NCBI RefSeq assembly: GCF_009833095.1
Contig: NZ_QRCB01000047.1
Location: 1-51,765, forward strand
Reading direction: 5' to 3'
DNA length: 51,765 nt
DNA from: Nitrosomonas sp. JL21
GTDB lineage: Bacteria > Pseudomonadota > Gammaproteobacteria > Burkholderiales > Nitrosomonadaceae
Positions within the stretch are counted from its first letter, which is position 1. Each line of letters starts with the position of its first letter. The notes under the pieces are model-generated. The model did not search any database. It was not told the origin of the DNA and saw nothing but the letters and a program-made list of their open reading frames with translations. Below are positions 19,489 to 29,632 of this stretch, one piece after another. A program made the position numbers and the translations under genes.

Positions 19489-19669
19489 GTGTTGTCTCTT
19501 TTTTATTGATATCGTGAGTCAGACCATACTGTTTTTCTAAAGTTCGGTGACGATTTTTAATCAAAAGTATCTCTCCGACGATACAAATCAATGTCACACC
19601 ATACGAACCCCAAACATAAAGGCCATATCCCCCCATTGAAAAAAATTCAGATATATTTGACCAATTCAT
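19472..19669 (-). CDS. ccmD: Haem exporter accessory protein CcmD
   Basis: Small single-pass membrane protein that helps release holo-CcmE from the CcmABC complex. The protein has 65 residues from the ATG at 19669, which forms an ATGA overlap with the ccmC stop and is preferred over an upstream in-frame codon. It contains [19 protein letters not shown], the usual aromatic-rich motif before the membrane segment, then a basic cytoplasmic tail ([12 protein letters not shown]). Identification rests on size, motif and position between ccmC and ccmE. Confidence 0.88.
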   Translation of the reverse strand: MNWSNISEFFSMGGYGLYVWGSYGVTLICIVGEILLIKNRHRTLEKQYGLTHDINKKETTHETTS

Positions 19670-20412
19670 GATACGGTTCCCTTTTTTTGCAGTCCTGCCA
19701 CCCACGCAGTATGGCTCTCGCGTTCCAAGATAATGATGCGCGTCCGCTTCAATATGACGGCGATCGAGTACATCCAGCTCGCAAAGACCATGATCAGCAT
19801 GCCTGCCAACATCGTCGTAGCCATCGAAGGCGCTTGATTAACGCTCACAGATGCGCCCTGATGCAAGGTATTCCACCATTGCACCGAAAAATAAATGATC
19901 GGAATATTTACCACCCCGACTAATGCAATGATTGCCCCGGCTTTATCCGCTCTGCGGGGATCGTCGATGGCTGCCTGTAAGGACATAAATCCAATATAGA
20001 GAAACAGCAGAATCAATTCGGATGTCAGTCGGGCATCCCATACCCACCATGTACCCCACATCGGTTTTCCCCACAATGATCCGGTCCATAATGCAATAAA
20101 AGTAAACATAGCACCGGTTGGAGCAATGGCTGAAGCAAACATTGCCGACAATCGGGTATTAAAGGCCAGACCGATACCTGCCCAAAAAGCCATCACGACA
20201 TATAAAAACATGGACATCCACGCAGCAGGAACATGAATGAAAATAATTCGATAAGCTTCGCCTTGCTGAAAATCGGTAGGGGCGACAAAAAAACCGACAT
20301 AAAGCCCTGCAGCCAGCAAAATGATCGCAATCACAGTAAAAAAAGGAATCATTTTGCCTGCCAGCGAATAAAAGCTTGCAGGAGATGAATATTTGAACCA
20401 ATTAATTGCCAT
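19666..20412 (-). CDS. ccmC: Haem ABC exporter permease-like CcmC
   Basis: Membrane protein that loads haem onto CcmE. The protein has 248 residues with six hydrophobic segments. The tryptophan-rich WWD signature WGTWWVWDARLTSELILLFL lies near residues 119-138. Conserved histidines (for example in FIHVPAAWMS) fit the haem ligands known in the family. It is preceded by a 203-base gap after ccmB, longer than other joints in the operon, where an internal promoter could lie. Confidence 0.95.
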   Translation of the reverse strand: MAINWFKYSSPASFYSLAGKMIPFFTVIAIILLAAGLYVGFFVAPTDFQQGEAYRIIFIHVPAAWMSMFLYVVMAFWAGIGLAFNTRLSAMFASAIAPTGAMFTFIALWTGSLWGKPMWGTWWVWDARLTSELILLFLYIGFMSLQAAIDDPRRADKAGAIIALVGVVNIPIIYFSVQWWNTLHQGASVSVNQAPSMATTMLAGMLIMVFASWMYSIAVILKRTRIIILERESHTAWVAGLQKKGTVS

Positions 20413-20615
20413 ATTTAAATTTTAAATTCTTTATAGTTATCAGAGTCCTGAATTCTACTCTACAGTGTTCGATGCGTTTTTTAGTCGCCAATTTTATACC
20501 AAAAACACTAAATCACGAATGGCTTTCTCTTCACAATTCAGACCGTGAAAAACGGAGGAGCAAAAGCTTATGAAGCAAAAATATTCCATAATCGCAGTCA
20601 ATAAAGCTGCAGAGC

Positions 20616-21275
20616 CTATTCCAATGACACCTTCAAAGAAGAAGCCGCCGCCCACGGCGCAAATACCAGCGACACCAGAAGGAAAGCTCCAATCAGCGAT
20701 AAGTGCGCATCAAACCCAACTCCTGCCATGCTGGCTTCCACCGCACCTGCCCCAAAAATCAAGATGGGAATATATAAAGGCAAAACCAGCAATGAAACCA
20801 ATACCCCGCCACCTCGCAATCCCAACGTCAATGCTGCACCAATGGCACCAATCAGACTGAGTACAGGCGTACCCAGTAATAAAGAAATTGTCAGAATAGC
20901 TAGTGCATCTCCGGGCAAATCATATTGAATTCCCAATACCGGCGCCATCAGAACCAGCGGGATTCCGGTGACTAACCAATGCGCAAGAGCCTTACCGAGC
21001 ACCAGCAACGATAACGATTGAGGAGACAGCAACATTTGTTCCAATGTACCGTCTATATAATCGTTGGAAAACATTCTTCCTAGCGACAACATTGAAGCAA
21101 GCAAGGCTGCAACCCAAACTATGCCTGGCGCCATTGTGCGCAACAAATTCATTTCCGGCCCCACACTCAAGGGGAACAGGCTCACTACAATAATGAAGAA
21201 AAACAATGTCGTTAACACATCGGATTGACGACGTACCGCCAGCAACAAATCGCGTTTAATGATCCATATAAGCAT
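20616..21275 (-). CDS. ccmB: Haem ABC exporter permease CcmB
   Basis: Membrane subunit of the CcmAB ATP-driven complex that releases holo-CcmE from CcmC. The protein has 219 residues with six predicted membrane helices, the family's usual size. Typical features are the N-terminal amphipathic start (KRDLLLAVRRQSDVLTTLFFF), SNDYIDGTLEQMLLSPQSL near 70-88, and the Gly-rich ALTLGLRGGGVLVSLLVLPLYIP near 148-170. It starts two bases after the ccmA stop. Confidence 0.93.
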   Translation of the reverse strand: MLIWIIKRDLLLAVRRQSDVLTTLFFFIIVVSLFPLSVGPEMNLLRTMAPGIVWVAALLASMLSLGRMFSNDYIDGTLEQMLLSPQSLSLLVLGKALAHWLVTGIPLVLMAPVLGIQYDLPGDALAILTISLLLGTPVLSLIGAIGAALTLGLRGGGVLVSLLVLPLYIPILIFGAGAVEASMAGVGFDAHLSLIGAFLLVSLVFAPWAAASSLKVSLE

Positions 21276-21276
21276 A

Positions 21277-21891
21277 TTAGGCCAATTGTAATTCCATGAT
21301 TGATGCGGCAGAAATGTCGATTTCCTGGTGTGTCGTCATGACTACCATGCCTCCTTGTTGCAAGTGTTCTTCCAGTACTCCCCGAACTAGCTTGACAGCC
21401 ATCACATCCAGCGCGACGAGAGGCTCATCCAAAATCCATAGGGAAGTTTTACATACCAGCAGACGAGCCAGAGCAACGCGACGCCTTTGACCCTGAGACA
21501 ACACTTTGACAGGCAGCGCTTCCCTTCCTTTCAACCCAATATAGTGCAGCGCATCGTTAGCTTGTTCGGTACTGATTTCCATACCGGCGAGCGCGCTTGA
21601 GATTTGCAGATTTTCCAGTACCGTCAAATCGTCCTTGGTGCCGCTCAAATGACCGATGTAGGTAACTGCTGCAAAAAAATCGCTATCTAAAGCACGAATA
21701 TTCTGGTCTTCCCAGAGGATGTCACCTGCTGCCGGATGCGATAATCCACATAACATGCGTAGTAAGCTTGTTTTACCGCTGCCATTCGGCCCACGCACCT
21801 GCATCAACCCACCGGATTCAAGCAAGAAATTGATATCTTTGAATAATTCGCGATCTCCGCGAACACATGCGAGATTAATTCCTTGCAACAT
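21277..21891 (-). CDS. ccmA: Haem exporter ATPase CcmA
   Basis: ATP-binding subunit of CcmAB. The ATG at 21891 gives 204 residues, the normal length; a 26-codon upstream extension in frame has no similarity to the family. The Walker A motif GPNGSGKTS lies near residues 33-41, the ABC signature LSQGQRRRVALARLL near 130-144, Walker B LWILDEP near 151-157 and the switch histidine in TTHQE near 187-191. It is the first gene of the ccm operon, which runs leftwards to bcp. Confidence 0.94.
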   Translation of the reverse strand: MLQGINLACVRGDRELFKDINFLLESGGLMQVRGPNGSGKTSLLRMLCGLSHPAAGDILWEDQNIRALDSDFFAAVTYIGHLSGTKDDLTVLENLQISSALAGMEISTEQANDALHYIGLKGREALPVKVLSQGQRRRVALARLLVCKTSLWILDEPLVALDVMAVKLVRGVLEEHLQQGGMVVMTTHQEIDISAASIMELQLA

Positions 21892-22157
21892 ATCGGAGTT
21901 TATCGGTGAGATGGAATAAAAGCGGATAATTATAGCGTGTTGACAGTGTTCATAACAGCACACTTCCAACTATTTGCCAATTATAGCTATTACTTGAAAT
22001 AAAGAGGCAGATTCAACAAATTCGGTTGGAATGCTGACACAGTGGGTATGGGACGGACTGTCGAGTGACAAAATCAAACTATCTTTTTTAGGCGCACATT
22101 AAATCTACTAGTACTCCCAACCAAATGATCAATAATGTTTAAAATCAAAATTTCGAG

Positions 22158-22163
22158 TATACT
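22158..22163 (+). promoter_or_regulatory. Candidate -10 box for the His-rich exported protein
   Basis: TATACT at 22158-22163 lies 112 bases upstream of the start codon at 22276. The base pattern 17 bases upstream (ATGTTT) is a poor -35. The spacer 21892-22275 separates this gene from divergent ccmA and must carry promoters for both. Confidence 0.3.
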
Positions 22164-22174
22164 GCCCCGCGGCT

Positions 22175-22212
22175 AGATTGATTCAGTGAACAGCATTTTG
22201 CTGCATCAATCT
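22175..22212 (+). promoter_or_regulatory. 5' leader hairpin upstream of the His-rich exported protein
   Basis: An outer stem AGATTGAT (22175-22182) / ATCAATCT (22205-22212) encloses an inner stem CAGCA (22191-22195) / TGCTG (22199-22203) with a TTT loop. It lies between the candidate -10 and the ribosome binding site, so it would sit in the mRNA leader. No known riboswitch or thermometer is recognised. Confidence 0.4.
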
Positions 22213-22275
22213 GTTGATTAAAATATCAAATAATATATTTATAAATAATTAATTGGCATCCGCTAAGGAGAACTT

Positions 22276-22707
22276 ATGCACAAATTTTTAGCAAACGCTT
22301 TATTATTCTTAGTATTTTCTCTATCTCATACCGCGTTTTCTCATGAAGGAGAAGATCATGACCACGATCATTCTGATTCACAGTTAGAAAGCGGCCATGG
22401 TTGGCGTGTTGTTCGTGCTATCGAGATGGGTACCTCTGGAAAATTAGTTCATATGATACTGGTCGATCATGATGTTCACACCGACAAAACTGTCTATAGC
22501 GCTGCGATTAACAGACTCTGCCGCACTGACGATGAATTTTGCAGAATCCGATTCTGGAGTCAGGAGCGATACATTCCAGAAAAAGTATCGTTGACTACGG
22601 AACAAAACAAGCAACTGAAGGCTGAATATGTCGTCAATAAAACTGCCGGTATTCATCAATTGCGCTGGTCATGCAGTGTCAATCCTGTCAAAGGTCAATG
22701 TTTCTAA
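22276..22707 (+). CDS. Small exported His/Asp-rich protein of unknown function
   Basis: The protein has 143 residues. A signal peptide (MHKFLANALLFLVFSLSHTAFS) is followed at once by a metal-ligand-like stretch HEGEDHDHDHSDS. Four cysteines occur at LCRTDDEFC, WSC and QCF and could form two disulfides in the periplasm. The central part (GKLVHMILVDHDVHTDKTVYSAAINRLC) is not recognised. AAGGAG before the ATG is a strong ribosome binding site. It is divergent from the ccm operon; a role in metal or haem handling would be a guess based on the histidines and the neighbour only. Confidence 0.8.
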   Translation: MHKFLANALLFLVFSLSHTAFSHEGEDHDHDHSDSQLESGHGWRVVRAIEMGTSGKLVHMILVDHDVHTDKTVYSAAINRLCRTDDEFCRIRFWSQERYIPEKVSLTTEQNKQLKAEYVVNKTAGIHQLRWSCSVNPVKGQCF

Positions 22708-22824
22708 AAGCAAAGCGTTAGCCGCGATGCCAACACGTATCACCGAATCTATAAAAACCGCATCTTCTCCCTCGCAATAAGGAAATTCTGAAAAAGGTAG
22801 CGAGCGGACTTCAGGCAAAACACA

Positions 22825-22878
22825 ATCAGGTTCAACACGCGCAGTGTATAAAATAAAAAGTGAGCTTTTGAACCTGAT
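22825..22878. repeat. 11-bp inverted repeat between convergent genes
   Basis: ATCAGGTTCAA (22825-22835) is exactly complementary to TTGAACCTGAT (22868-22878) with a 32-base AT-rich loop. It lies between the His-rich protein and lpd, which converge. It may help end transcription on either strand or be a small palindromic repeat. Confidence 0.4.
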
Positions 22879-22889
22879 CCTTAACTCAA

Positions 22890-22910
22890 ACGCTCGGTAA
22901 AACCGAGCGC
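22890..22910 (-). terminator. Hairpin downstream of lpd, probable terminator
   Basis: CGCTCGGT (22891-22898), AAA, ACCGAGCG (22902-22909) form a GC-rich 8-bp stem 25 bases after the lpd stop. On the - strand it is followed by GTTTGAGTT, a weak T-tract. It probably terminates lpd. Confidence 0.55.
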
Positions 22911-22934
22911 AGTAGATTGTTAGCTTCTTTACGA

Positions 22935-24395
22935 TTAGATATGGAGAGCACGCTTATCGACATCCAATGCGGCTTCGTGGAACACTTCCGATAGCGAAGG
23001 GTGGGCATGGACAATGCACGCAATATCCTGGCTGCTGGCGGAAAATTTCATCGCCATGACCGCCTCAGAAATAAGCTCGGAAACATGGGGACCTATCATA
23101 TGCACGCCCAGCACACGATCCGTTTGTTCGTCCGCTAATACCTTGATAAATCCGCTGGTTTCCCCCATCGCTCGGGCTCGACCGTTGGCAATGAAGGGAA
23201 ATTGACCAACTTTATAGGCAACTCCGGCAGCTTTCAATTCCTGTTCATTCTTTCCCGCCCAGGCAATTTCCGGAGCTGTATAAATTACCCAAGGTATGGT
23301 ATTTAAATCAATGGCTTCAGTGTCGCCTGTTAGACCTTTTTCAATATGTTCGATCATTTCCGCCACGGCAACACCTTCTTCGGAAGCCTTGTGGGCTAAC
23401 ATCGGGCCTCGAACCACATCGCCAACAGCATACACATGATCAAGATTCGTACGGCAGAATTGGTCAACCACGATGAATCCTCGATCATCCAATAATAGTC
23501 CATTCTCTTCGGTGCCCAGTCCCAATGTATTGGGAATGCGACCAATCGCCACGATTAATTTATCGACTTCCAACGTTTGCTGCTCATTGTTGGAATTGCT
23601 GTAATCTACGATCACAACCTGATCGGAGATCTTGACCGATTGGATCGTAACACCGGTATTGATGTGCAAACCGGTTTCCTTGGTAAATATATTTTTGGCT
23701 TCTTTGGCAACTTGCTCATCCGCAGCCATCAAAAATCCTGGCATCGCCTCCAAAACGGTTACCTCTGCACCCAATCTGCGCCATACACTGCCCATTTCAA
23801 GACCAATCACGCCGGCTCCGATCACGCCCAGCCGTTTAGGAACCTCAGTCAACGCTAAAGCACCGGCATTATCAAGAATCCTATCATTGTCAATCGGTGC
23901 AAACGGCAAAGGCCGTGGCGTCGACCCCGTTGCCACGATCACATGTTTAGCCTCAATGATTTCAGACTGACCGTCATCAGTGACTTTTATCTGCCATGTC
24001 GTTGTCGCTCCTTCACGCTTCAACAACGTTCCTCTGCCGTGCATGGACTTAACCTTATTTTTTTTGAAGAGTGATGCGATCCCCATCGTGAAGGTGGTAA
24101 CGATCTTATCCTTGCGCGCTATCATGACCGGGATATCCATCGATACACCCTCGGTAGCGATGCCGTGAACAGAGGCTTTATGCCGAATGTGATGAAAATT
24201 CTCCGATGATTCCAATAAAGCCTTGGATGGGATACACCCTACATTCAAGCAAGTTCCTCCAAGACTGGGCTTGCTCTTGGCATTTTTCCATTCATCAACG
24301 CATACAGTATTCAAGCCCAATTGCGCGCAACGAATTGCCGCCACATAGCCCCCTGGTCCTGCCCCTATCACAGCTACATCAAATATTTCAGCCAT
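22935..24395 (-). CDS. lpd: Dihydrolipoamide dehydrogenase (E3 / glycine cleavage L protein)
   Basis: FAD enzyme that reoxidises dihydrolipoyl groups of 2-oxo acid dehydrogenases and glycine cleavage H protein with NAD. The ATG at 24395 follows GAAGG and gives 486 residues; 11 upstream in-frame codons are unlikely. FAD motif GAGPGG at 11-16; redox disulfide [13 protein letters not shown] with Cys49 and Cys54; NAD motif [10 protein letters not shown] near 189; FAD site YAVGDV near 323; C-terminal [13 protein letters not shown] with the His-Glu dyad from the partner subunit. No 2-oxo acid dehydrogenase gene is adjacent, so this stand-alone copy may also serve the Gcv operon in this window. That link is an inference. 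Confidence 0.93.
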   Translation of the reverse strand: MAEIFDVAVIGAGPGGYVAAIRCAQLGLNTVCVDEWKNAKSKPSLGGTCLNVGCIPSKALLESSENFHHIRHKASVHGIATEGVSMDIPVMIARKDKIVTTFTMGIASLFKKNKVKSMHGRGTLLKREGATTTWQIKVTDDGQSEIIEAKHVIVATGSTPRPLPFAPIDNDRILDNAGALALTEVPKRLGVIGAGVIGLEMGSVWRRLGAEVTVLEAMPGFLMAADEQVAKEAKNIFTKETGLHINTGVTIQSVKISDQVVIVDYSNSNNEQQTLEVDKLIVAIGRIPNTLGLGTEENGLLLDDRGFIVVDQFCRTNLDHVYAVGDVVRGPMLAHKASEEGVAVAEMIEHIEKGLTGDTEAIDLNTIPWVIYTAPEIAWAGKNEQELKAAGVAYKVGQFPFIANGRARAMGETSGFIKVLADEQTDRVLGVHMIGPHVSELISEAVMAMKFSASSQDIACIVHAHPSLSEVFHEAALDVDKRALHI

Positions 24396-24480
24396 AATTA
24401 AACCTTCAAACTTATAAAAAACTTCCAAAAAATTCTAGACTAAAAGACAAGTCCTGCGAATGCACCGATGAACGAACAAT

Positions 24481-25533
24481 TTATGTCCAAGGTAATTCTT
24501 CGCTTTCACAACCAATGACACCAATTTCTTTGATCGCTTGAACATATTCTCCATTTTCGCGTAGTTTGGTCATTGAACCAAACATATTCCGCGCATGCAT
24601 ATGAGCAAGGCGCGCCATGCTCAACGCGGACATTTCCCACTTCAGTGACGCCAGGACTTCGTCGGCACCCGCAGAATCATTGCATACCAAGACCATATCG
24701 CAGCCCGCATTCAGCGCCGACTGCGCCCGTAAGCACATCGATGGCAAATACTTTCCAGCCCCGCGCATACTCAGATCATCGCTGAAGATACAGCCTTCAA
24801 ATTGCAATTCAGTACGTAGAATTCGCTGCAACCAAACTGTGGAAAAACCGGCCGGCTTCGGATCTACTCTTTCGTAGATGACATGCGCTGGCATGATTCC
24901 CGCCAATCCATGCTCTATCATGCTCTGGAATGGAATTAAATCCTTAATGGCAATATCTGCATATTCGCGCGTATCGACCGCTATTTCCAAATGAGAATCG
25001 GCCTCAATATAGCCGTGTCCAGGAAAGTGCTTGCCAACCGCCACCATACCTCCCTTCTTGAGGCCGATCATCAAATTTAGCGCAAGCGATGACACAACAT
25101 GAGGATCAGGATGAAAAGCGCGATCGCCAATCACGCTGCTTTGTCCATAATCGAGATCTAGTACCGGCGTGAAGCTAAAATCAACGCCACAGGCATTCAA
25201 TTCCGCTGCGAGCACAAAACCGGCTTGCTGCACGAGATGACGGGCGCGGGTCGGTTGTCTGTCCCAGATTTTTCCAAACTCGCGCATCGCAGGTATGCGC
25301 GTGAAATCGTCTCGAAAACGCTGTACGCGCCCTCCTTCATGATCAACCGCAATCAACAAACGTGGATTCCGTAGGCCATGGATTTGCTGGGTCAGTTCTG
25401 CCAGCTGATACTGATCGGAATAATTGCGCGAAAACAGGATGACTCCTCCAGTCAGAGGATGTTGCAACCGCCGGATATCGTCCTCCGTCAGTTGCGTACC
25501 GGCAATATCCAACATAACGGGACCGAGTGACAT
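24481..25533 (-). CDS. nagZ: Beta-N-acetylhexosaminidase NagZ (cell wall recycling)
   Basis: Cytoplasmic family 3 glycoside hydrolase that removes GlcNAc from 1,6-anhydro muropeptides. The ATG at 25533, two bases after the acpS stop, gives 350 residues. Substrate-binding [10 protein letters not shown] lies near 64-73, the catalytic loop GKHFPGHG plus DSH near 167-180, and the nucleophile aspartate in [11 protein letters not shown] near 247-257. Its position directly after acpS is the standard beta/gammaproteobacterial arrangement. It is the last gene of the long leftward cluster. Confidence 0.93.
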   Translation of the reverse strand: MSLGPVMLDIAGTQLTEDDIRRLQHPLTGGVILFSRNYSDQYQLAELTQQIHGLRNPRLLIAVDHEGGRVQRFRDDFTRIPAMREFGKIWDRQPTRARHLVQQAGFVLAAELNACGVDFSFTPVLDLDYGQSSVIGDRAFHPDPHVVSSLALNLMIGLKKGGMVAVGKHFPGHGYIEADSHLEIAVDTREYADIAIKDLIPFQSMIEHGLAGIMPAHVIYERVDPKPAGFSTVWLQRILRTELQFEGCIFSDDLSMRGAGKYLPSMCLRAQSALNAGCDMVLVCNDSAGADEVLASLKWEMSALSMARLAHMHARNMFGSMTKLRENGEYVQAIKEIGVIGCESEELPWT

Positions 25534-25535
25534 CG

Positions 25536-25913
25536 TTATTTTTCCAGCACGACGAAAGCACATACCATATTAATCTCATCGCTGATCGAAAGATGATGCT
25601 GCGTGATGCCTTTATCACTCATCAATCGATTCAGATCTGGATGAAATTCAAAGTAAGGCTTTCCTAGATCATCGTGGATGATCGATATATAACTTAAATT
25701 GACTGGATGGCGCAAACCCGTTCCCATCGCTTTCGACAACGCTTCCTTAGCCGCAAAACGGCTGGCAAGAAATAATACCGGTTTACTGCTGACATGATAT
25801 TCGAGCCACTCGTCGTCGGTCAAAATGCGCCGCGCAAAGCGTTCGCCGAATCGATCCAGGGATTGCGCTATCCGCGCCGACTCAACGATATCGGCGCCAA
25901 TCCCAAAAATCAT
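25536..25913 (-). CDS. acpS: Holo-[acyl-carrier-protein] synthase
   Basis: Transfers 4'-phosphopantetheine from CoA to acyl carrier protein. The protein has 125 residues, the family length. Mg/CoA ligands are Asp8 in GIGADIVE and Glu57 in [15 protein letters not shown]. The C-terminal [19 protein letters not shown] segment is typical. The start ATGA overlaps the pdxJ stop, so the two are translationally coupled, as in many proteobacteria. Confidence 0.95.
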   Translation of the reverse strand: MIFGIGADIVESARIAQSLDRFGERFARRILTDDEWLEYHVSSKPVLFLASRFAAKEALSKAMGTGLRHPVNLSYISIIHDDLGKPYFEFHPDLNRLMSDKGITQHHLSISDEINMVCAFVVLEK

Positions 25914-26635
25914 GCGCGTGCCTCAATCATCAACTGCTTCATTTCCGCCACGGCTTGCTTAAAGCCGACAAAAATTGCCCGTGCGACAATAGCATGCCCA
26001 ATATTCAGTTCAGATATTTCGCAAAGGGCGGCAATGGCCTGAACATTCTCATAATGCAAGCCATGACCCGCATTCACTTTTAGACCACAGTCCATGCCTA
26101 TTTGAACAGCTTTCTGCACCGCACGGAATTGCTCCTTTTGCGTATCAGGCGTCACAGCATCCGCGTAATTACCGGTATGAATCTCTATGGCCGGTGCGCC
26201 TGCCCGGGCAGCTGCTTCAATTTGCAATGGATCAGCGTTGATGAACAGCGATACCCGGATGCCTGCTTCTGCCAATCTCTGGCATACTCGCTTGATCTGA
26301 TCAAAATGCTTGACCACATCTAGCCCGCCTTCAGTCGTTAATTCCTCGCGCCTTTCCGGCACCAAACACATATCCTCAGGCTTGATTTTCAATGCGATCG
26401 CGATCATCTCATCGGTTACCGCGCTTTCTAAATTCATCCGGGTAGTTAAACGCTCACGCAGGATTTCGACATCCCTATCCTGAATATGACGCCGATCCTC
26501 CCGCAAATGCAAGGTAATCGCATCTGCACCCGCTGATTCGGCAATCAACGCAGCCGCTATGGGGTCAGGATAGGTCGTGCCGCGAGCTTGACGAAGCGTT
26601 GCCACGTGATCAATATTGACGCCCAATTCAATCAT
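25910..26635 (-). CDS. pdxJ: Pyridoxine 5'-phosphate synthase PdxJ
   Basis: Condenses 3-amino-1-hydroxyacetone phosphate with deoxyxylulose phosphate in the DXP-dependent vitamin B6 pathway. The ATG at 26635, eight bases after a perfect GGAGG, gives 241 residues. Motifs are [17 protein letters not shown] (4-20), [14 protein letters not shown] near 47-60, the catalytic Glu in [17 protein letters not shown] near 94-110, and [10 protein letters not shown] near 208-217. Only 38 bases separate it from era; recO, often found in this position, is absent. Confidence 0.95.
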   Translation of the reverse strand: MIELGVNIDHVATLRQARGTTYPDPIAAALIAESAGADAITLHLREDRRHIQDRDVEILRERLTTRMNLESAVTDEMIAIALKIKPEDMCLVPERREELTTEGGLDVVKHFDQIKRVCQRLAEAGIRVSLFINADPLQIEAAARAGAPAIEIHTGNYADAVTPDTQKEQFRAVQKAVQIGMDCGLKVNAGHGLHYENVQAIAALCEISELNIGHAIVARAIFVGFKQAVAEMKQLMIEARA

Positions 26636-26673
26636 GATCAGTGCCTCCAAAAAAATCCTGATTATTTTGTATA

Positions 26674-27564
26674 TTATTCATAACCCAAGTTTCTCAATGC
26701 TGCTTCATCATCAGCCCAGCCACTCTTAACCTTGACCCAGACCTCCAGGTAAACTTTTTCTCCAAATAAACGCTCCATATCCTTGCGGGCTTCACTGGCG
26801 ATCTGTTTTAATTTTTCACCTTTTTTCCCAATGATAATCGCTTTTTGATTGGGTTTTTCAACCAATATGGTGGCATGTATTTTATGCAAACTGCCTTCCA
26901 GTTTGAACTGATCCACGACAACCGTTGCTGAATAGGGAATTTCATCGCCAATTAAACGGAATAGTTTCTCGCGAATGAATTCTCCAGCAATGAACCGCTC
27001 ACTACGATCGGTTATTTCATCCTTGTCAAAGAAAGGTTGATTGAGGGGCAAATACGCTCGGATAGTTTCCAGCAATTGAGTCAGTTGAATTTTTTTCTCA
27101 GCACTTACCGGTATGAGGGCCGCGAATCTAGCAGTATCAATTTTGCTTAAGAATGGCAATAACTGACTTTTGTCGGATAGGTGATCGATTTTGTTGATGA
27201 CTAAAATAATCGGAATATGTGCAGGAAGAATTTTCAACACATCCGCATCGCGCTGATTAAACTGCATCGCTTCTATGACGAATAAAATAGCGTCCACGTC
27301 AAGCAGGCTCTGTGACACTACGCGGTTCATCGCTGTATTGAGCCGATTGGTATATTGTTTTTGAAAGCCCGGGGTATCGACGAAAATATATTGGGTTCGG
27401 TGGTCGGTCAGAATGCCGTTGATCCTGAAGCGCGTGGTCTGTTCTTTTCGTGAAGTGATACTGACTTTATGTTGCAGTAGATTATTTAATAATGTGGATT
27501 TACCTACATTCGGACGTCCGATGATTGCAATGTACCCAGTGCGGAAATCGGCATCGGTCGTCAT
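26674..27564 (-). CDS. era: Ribosome assembly GTPase Era
   Basis: GTP-binding protein that binds the 3' end of 16S rRNA during 30S maturation. The ATG at 27564 gives 296 residues; a 25-codon upstream extension overlaps rnc and is not family-like. G1 is GRPNVGKS (16-23), G3 DTPGF near 66-70, G4 NKID near 127-130, and the C-terminal KH domain has the [20 protein letters not shown] loop near 240-259. It lies directly after rnc, the usual pairing. Confidence 0.96.
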   Translation of the reverse strand: MTTDADFRTGYIAIIGRPNVGKSTLLNNLLQHKVSITSRKEQTTRFRINGILTDHRTQYIFVDTPGFQKQYTNRLNTAMNRVVSQSLLDVDAILFVIEAMQFNQRDADVLKILPAHIPIILVINKIDHLSDKSQLLPFLSKIDTARFAALIPVSAEKKIQLTQLLETIRAYLPLNQPFFDKDEITDRSERFIAGEFIREKLFRLIGDEIPYSATVVVDQFKLEGSLHKIHATILVEKPNQKAIIIGKKGEKLKQIASEARKDMERLFGEKVYLEVWVKVKSGWADDEAALRNLGYE

Positions 27565-27623
27565 TCTGGTTGAGCGTAATTGAAGCGCATCTGATCTGTA
27601 GTCAAGCAGATTCAAATCAAGGA

Positions 27624-28316
27624 TTAATGATAAAAGCAAACTTCTTGGTAGGCCAATTTTGCTGCTTCCTGCTCTGCACCCCGGCGGCTTGTTCCTTCAC
27701 CGATAGTTCGAATATTGAACATCGGTATGAGACATTCAACTGTGAACCATTGTTTATGCGCTTTACCGGCCGTGGTCACGACAGTATATTCTGGTAATGC
27801 CAATTTCTGGCTTTGCAAAAATTCCTGCAATAGAGTTTTTGGATCTTTACCGTGTCCATTAAGATCCACTTTCTCGATTAGAGGTAAATATAGCCTCTTC
27901 ACGACGATTTCTGCGTGCGTGTAATCACTGTCCAAATAAATGGCCCCCAGAATTGCTTCGAAAGCATCAGCCAAAATGGATGAACGATGACTGCCACCAC
28001 TTTTCAATTCGCCCTCACCAAGACGAATAATTTTATCCATTTGCAAACTGAGCGCCAGTTCCGACAGCGCTCGCTGATTGACGAAACTAGCACGAAGTCG
28101 AGATAGATGCCCTTCGGGTACATCTGGAAAAGAACGAAAAACTAATCCAGCGATTGCGCAATTCAATATCGCATCTCCCAGAAACTCAAGACGTTCATTA
28201 TTGACGCCGGTGTGACTCCGATGAGTTAAAGCTTCTTGCAATAATTCAGATCGTTTGAAGATATATCCTAATCGTTCACAAAACGTGTCAAGTAAAAATT
28301 TTCGGTTACTGTGCAT
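27624..28316 (-). CDS. rnc: Ribonuclease III
   Basis: Double-strand-specific endonuclease that processes rRNA and regulatory RNAs. The ATG at 28316 gives 230 residues; a TTG at 28343 overlapping the upstream stop is an alternative. The signature [12 protein letters not shown] lies at 40-51 with Glu41, Glu44 and Asp48 of the catalytic centre, and the second metal ligand motif is [11 protein letters not shown] near 117-127. The C-terminal dsRNA-binding domain spans about 155-226 ([13 protein letters not shown] to [14 protein letters not shown]). Confidence 0.95.
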   Translation of the reverse strand: MHSNRKFLLDTFCERLGYIFKRSELLQEALTHRSHTGVNNERLEFLGDAILNCAIAGLVFRSFPDVPEGHLSRLRASFVNQRALSELALSLQMDKIIRLGEGELKSGGSHRSSILADAFEAILGAIYLDSDYTHAEIVVKRLYLPLIEKVDLNGHGKDPKTLLQEFLQSQKLALPEYTVVTTAGKAHKQWFTVECLIPMFNIRTIGEGTSRRGAEQEAAKLAYQEVCFYH

Positions 28317-28339
28317 CGTTGCATCAGACAGGATTCTGC

Positions 28340-28705
28340 TCAAGGATTGCTGATGGCGTCAAAGTCAATCAGCAGCGATATGTTAGCGATCAGAGGAATT
28401 TTAGACGTATATTTTGCGCTCAAATTCACTCTGCCACCATCGCGGTCAATAATAATATCTTGACCATTGATGGATTTGATATTATCGATTTGCGCATATT
28501 TACTGAATGACATCCTGATTTGATTGATATCCAGATTTCCGGCATTGGCGTCTTTGGCGATCGAGGTCAGATTTTTCTCAATGACGGAATGTTCAAGATA
28601 GACCGGCACTAGTTTCATACTAAAAATCGCGCTTACGGTAAGGATGATTGCCCATACTAATAAGCTCGATAGACTCAAACCCTGCTGTTTTCGAACGTTC
28701 ATCAT
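28340..28705 (-). CDS. DUF4845 single-pass membrane protein
   Basis: The protein has 121 residues from the first of two adjacent ATGs at 28705, which follows GGGGG at ribosome-binding distance. A basic N-terminus (MNVRKQQG) leads into one membrane segment (LSSLLVWAIILTVSAIFSMKLV), followed by a small extracytoplasmic domain ending in VNLSAKYTSKIPLIANISLLIDFDA. This family is almost always found between lepB and rnc in betaproteobacteria, as here. Its function is unknown; the location suggests export or membrane quality control. Confidence 0.85.
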   Translation of the reverse strand: MMNVRKQQGLSLSSLLVWAIILTVSAIFSMKLVPVYLEHSVIEKNLTSIAKDANAGNLDINQIRMSFSKYAQIDNIKSINGQDIIIDRDGGRVNLSAKYTSKIPLIANISLLIDFDAISNP

Positions 28706-28731
28706 AAATGCCCCCGAGAAAACGTGATCAG

Positions 28732-29535
28732 TTATTTGATGGCTAGTCCGATGCGACTGAAATCTCCAAAATTCCACCAAATCATGAATGCCTTACCCAC
28801 TATATTCTGCTCCGGAACAAATCCCCAATAACGGCTATCGCTGCTGCTGTCACGGTTATCTCCCAACGTGAAGTAACTTCCTGGGGGCACTTCGCAAGTG
28901 AATCCCGTACGTCGATATTTACAGTTTTCCCGAAACTCAAATTGTCTGACATTCGAAAATTGAATTCCTTTGACATCCTGATTGACCAGTATTGAATGAC
29001 TTTCTTCCGCCAAGTATTCAGAAAAACGATCAGCATATATATATCCGAAACCGGCTTCCACATATTTATAATCCCCTTCGTAGTCTGTCTGGATAGTCTC
29101 TCCATTAATAATTAATCGCTTATTATGATAAGTGATGGTATCGCCCGGTAATCCGACGACCCGTTTAATGTAATCGACGGATGGATCCTCGGGATAACGA
29201 AATACCAATACATCGCCACGCTTGGGCTCATTAATATCGATTATTTTTTTATTGATCACCGGCAACCTGATTCCGTAGGTATATTTGTTCACAAGAATGA
29301 AATCGCCTATCAATAATGTAGGTATCATAGAGCCGGATGGAATCTTGAAAGGCTCCATGACAAATGAACGTAGCGTAAATACGATCAATATGATGGGGAA
29401 AAAACTCTTGGGATATTCAATCCACCAAGGTTCATTTTCAGCGGCGCTTCGCTTTTTCTTCCACAGCAGTGAATCCAAGAGCCAGATACACCCCGTGATA
29501 ACCAATAAAATAAATAAAATCAGAGGAAAATTCAT
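28732..29535 (-). CDS. lepB: Signal peptidase I
   Basis: Membrane serine protease that cleaves signal peptides on the periplasmic side. The protein has 267 residues. Two N-terminal membrane segments (about 3-23 and 43-60) precede box B PSGSM with catalytic Ser69. Box D is YIKRVVGLPGD with the general base Lys124; box E GDNRDSSSDSRYWGFVP lies near 228-244. The ATG at 29535 follows AAGGAAA. The cap insert (about 140-205) is of the longer betaproteobacterial type. Confidence 0.95.
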   Translation of the reverse strand: MNFPLILFILLVITGCIWLLDSLLWKKKRSAAENEPWWIEYPKSFFPIILIVFTLRSFVMEPFKIPSGSMIPTLLIGDFILVNKYTYGIRLPVINKKIIDINEPKRGDVLVFRYPEDPSVDYIKRVVGLPGDTITYHNKRLIINGETIQTDYEGDYKYVEAGFGYIYADRFSEYLAEESHSILVNQDVKGIQFSNVRQFEFRENCKYRRTGFTCEVPPGSYFTLGDNRDSSSDSRYWGFVPEQNIVGKAFMIWWNFGDFSRIGLAIK

Positions 29536-29632
29536 AGATTTCCTTTCGAAAATCCCACATACATATCACTATAGGAATTACCGCACCAACAAATCTGGTT
29601 ATCCGTTATAAGAATTCTATTTTTACCGATCA

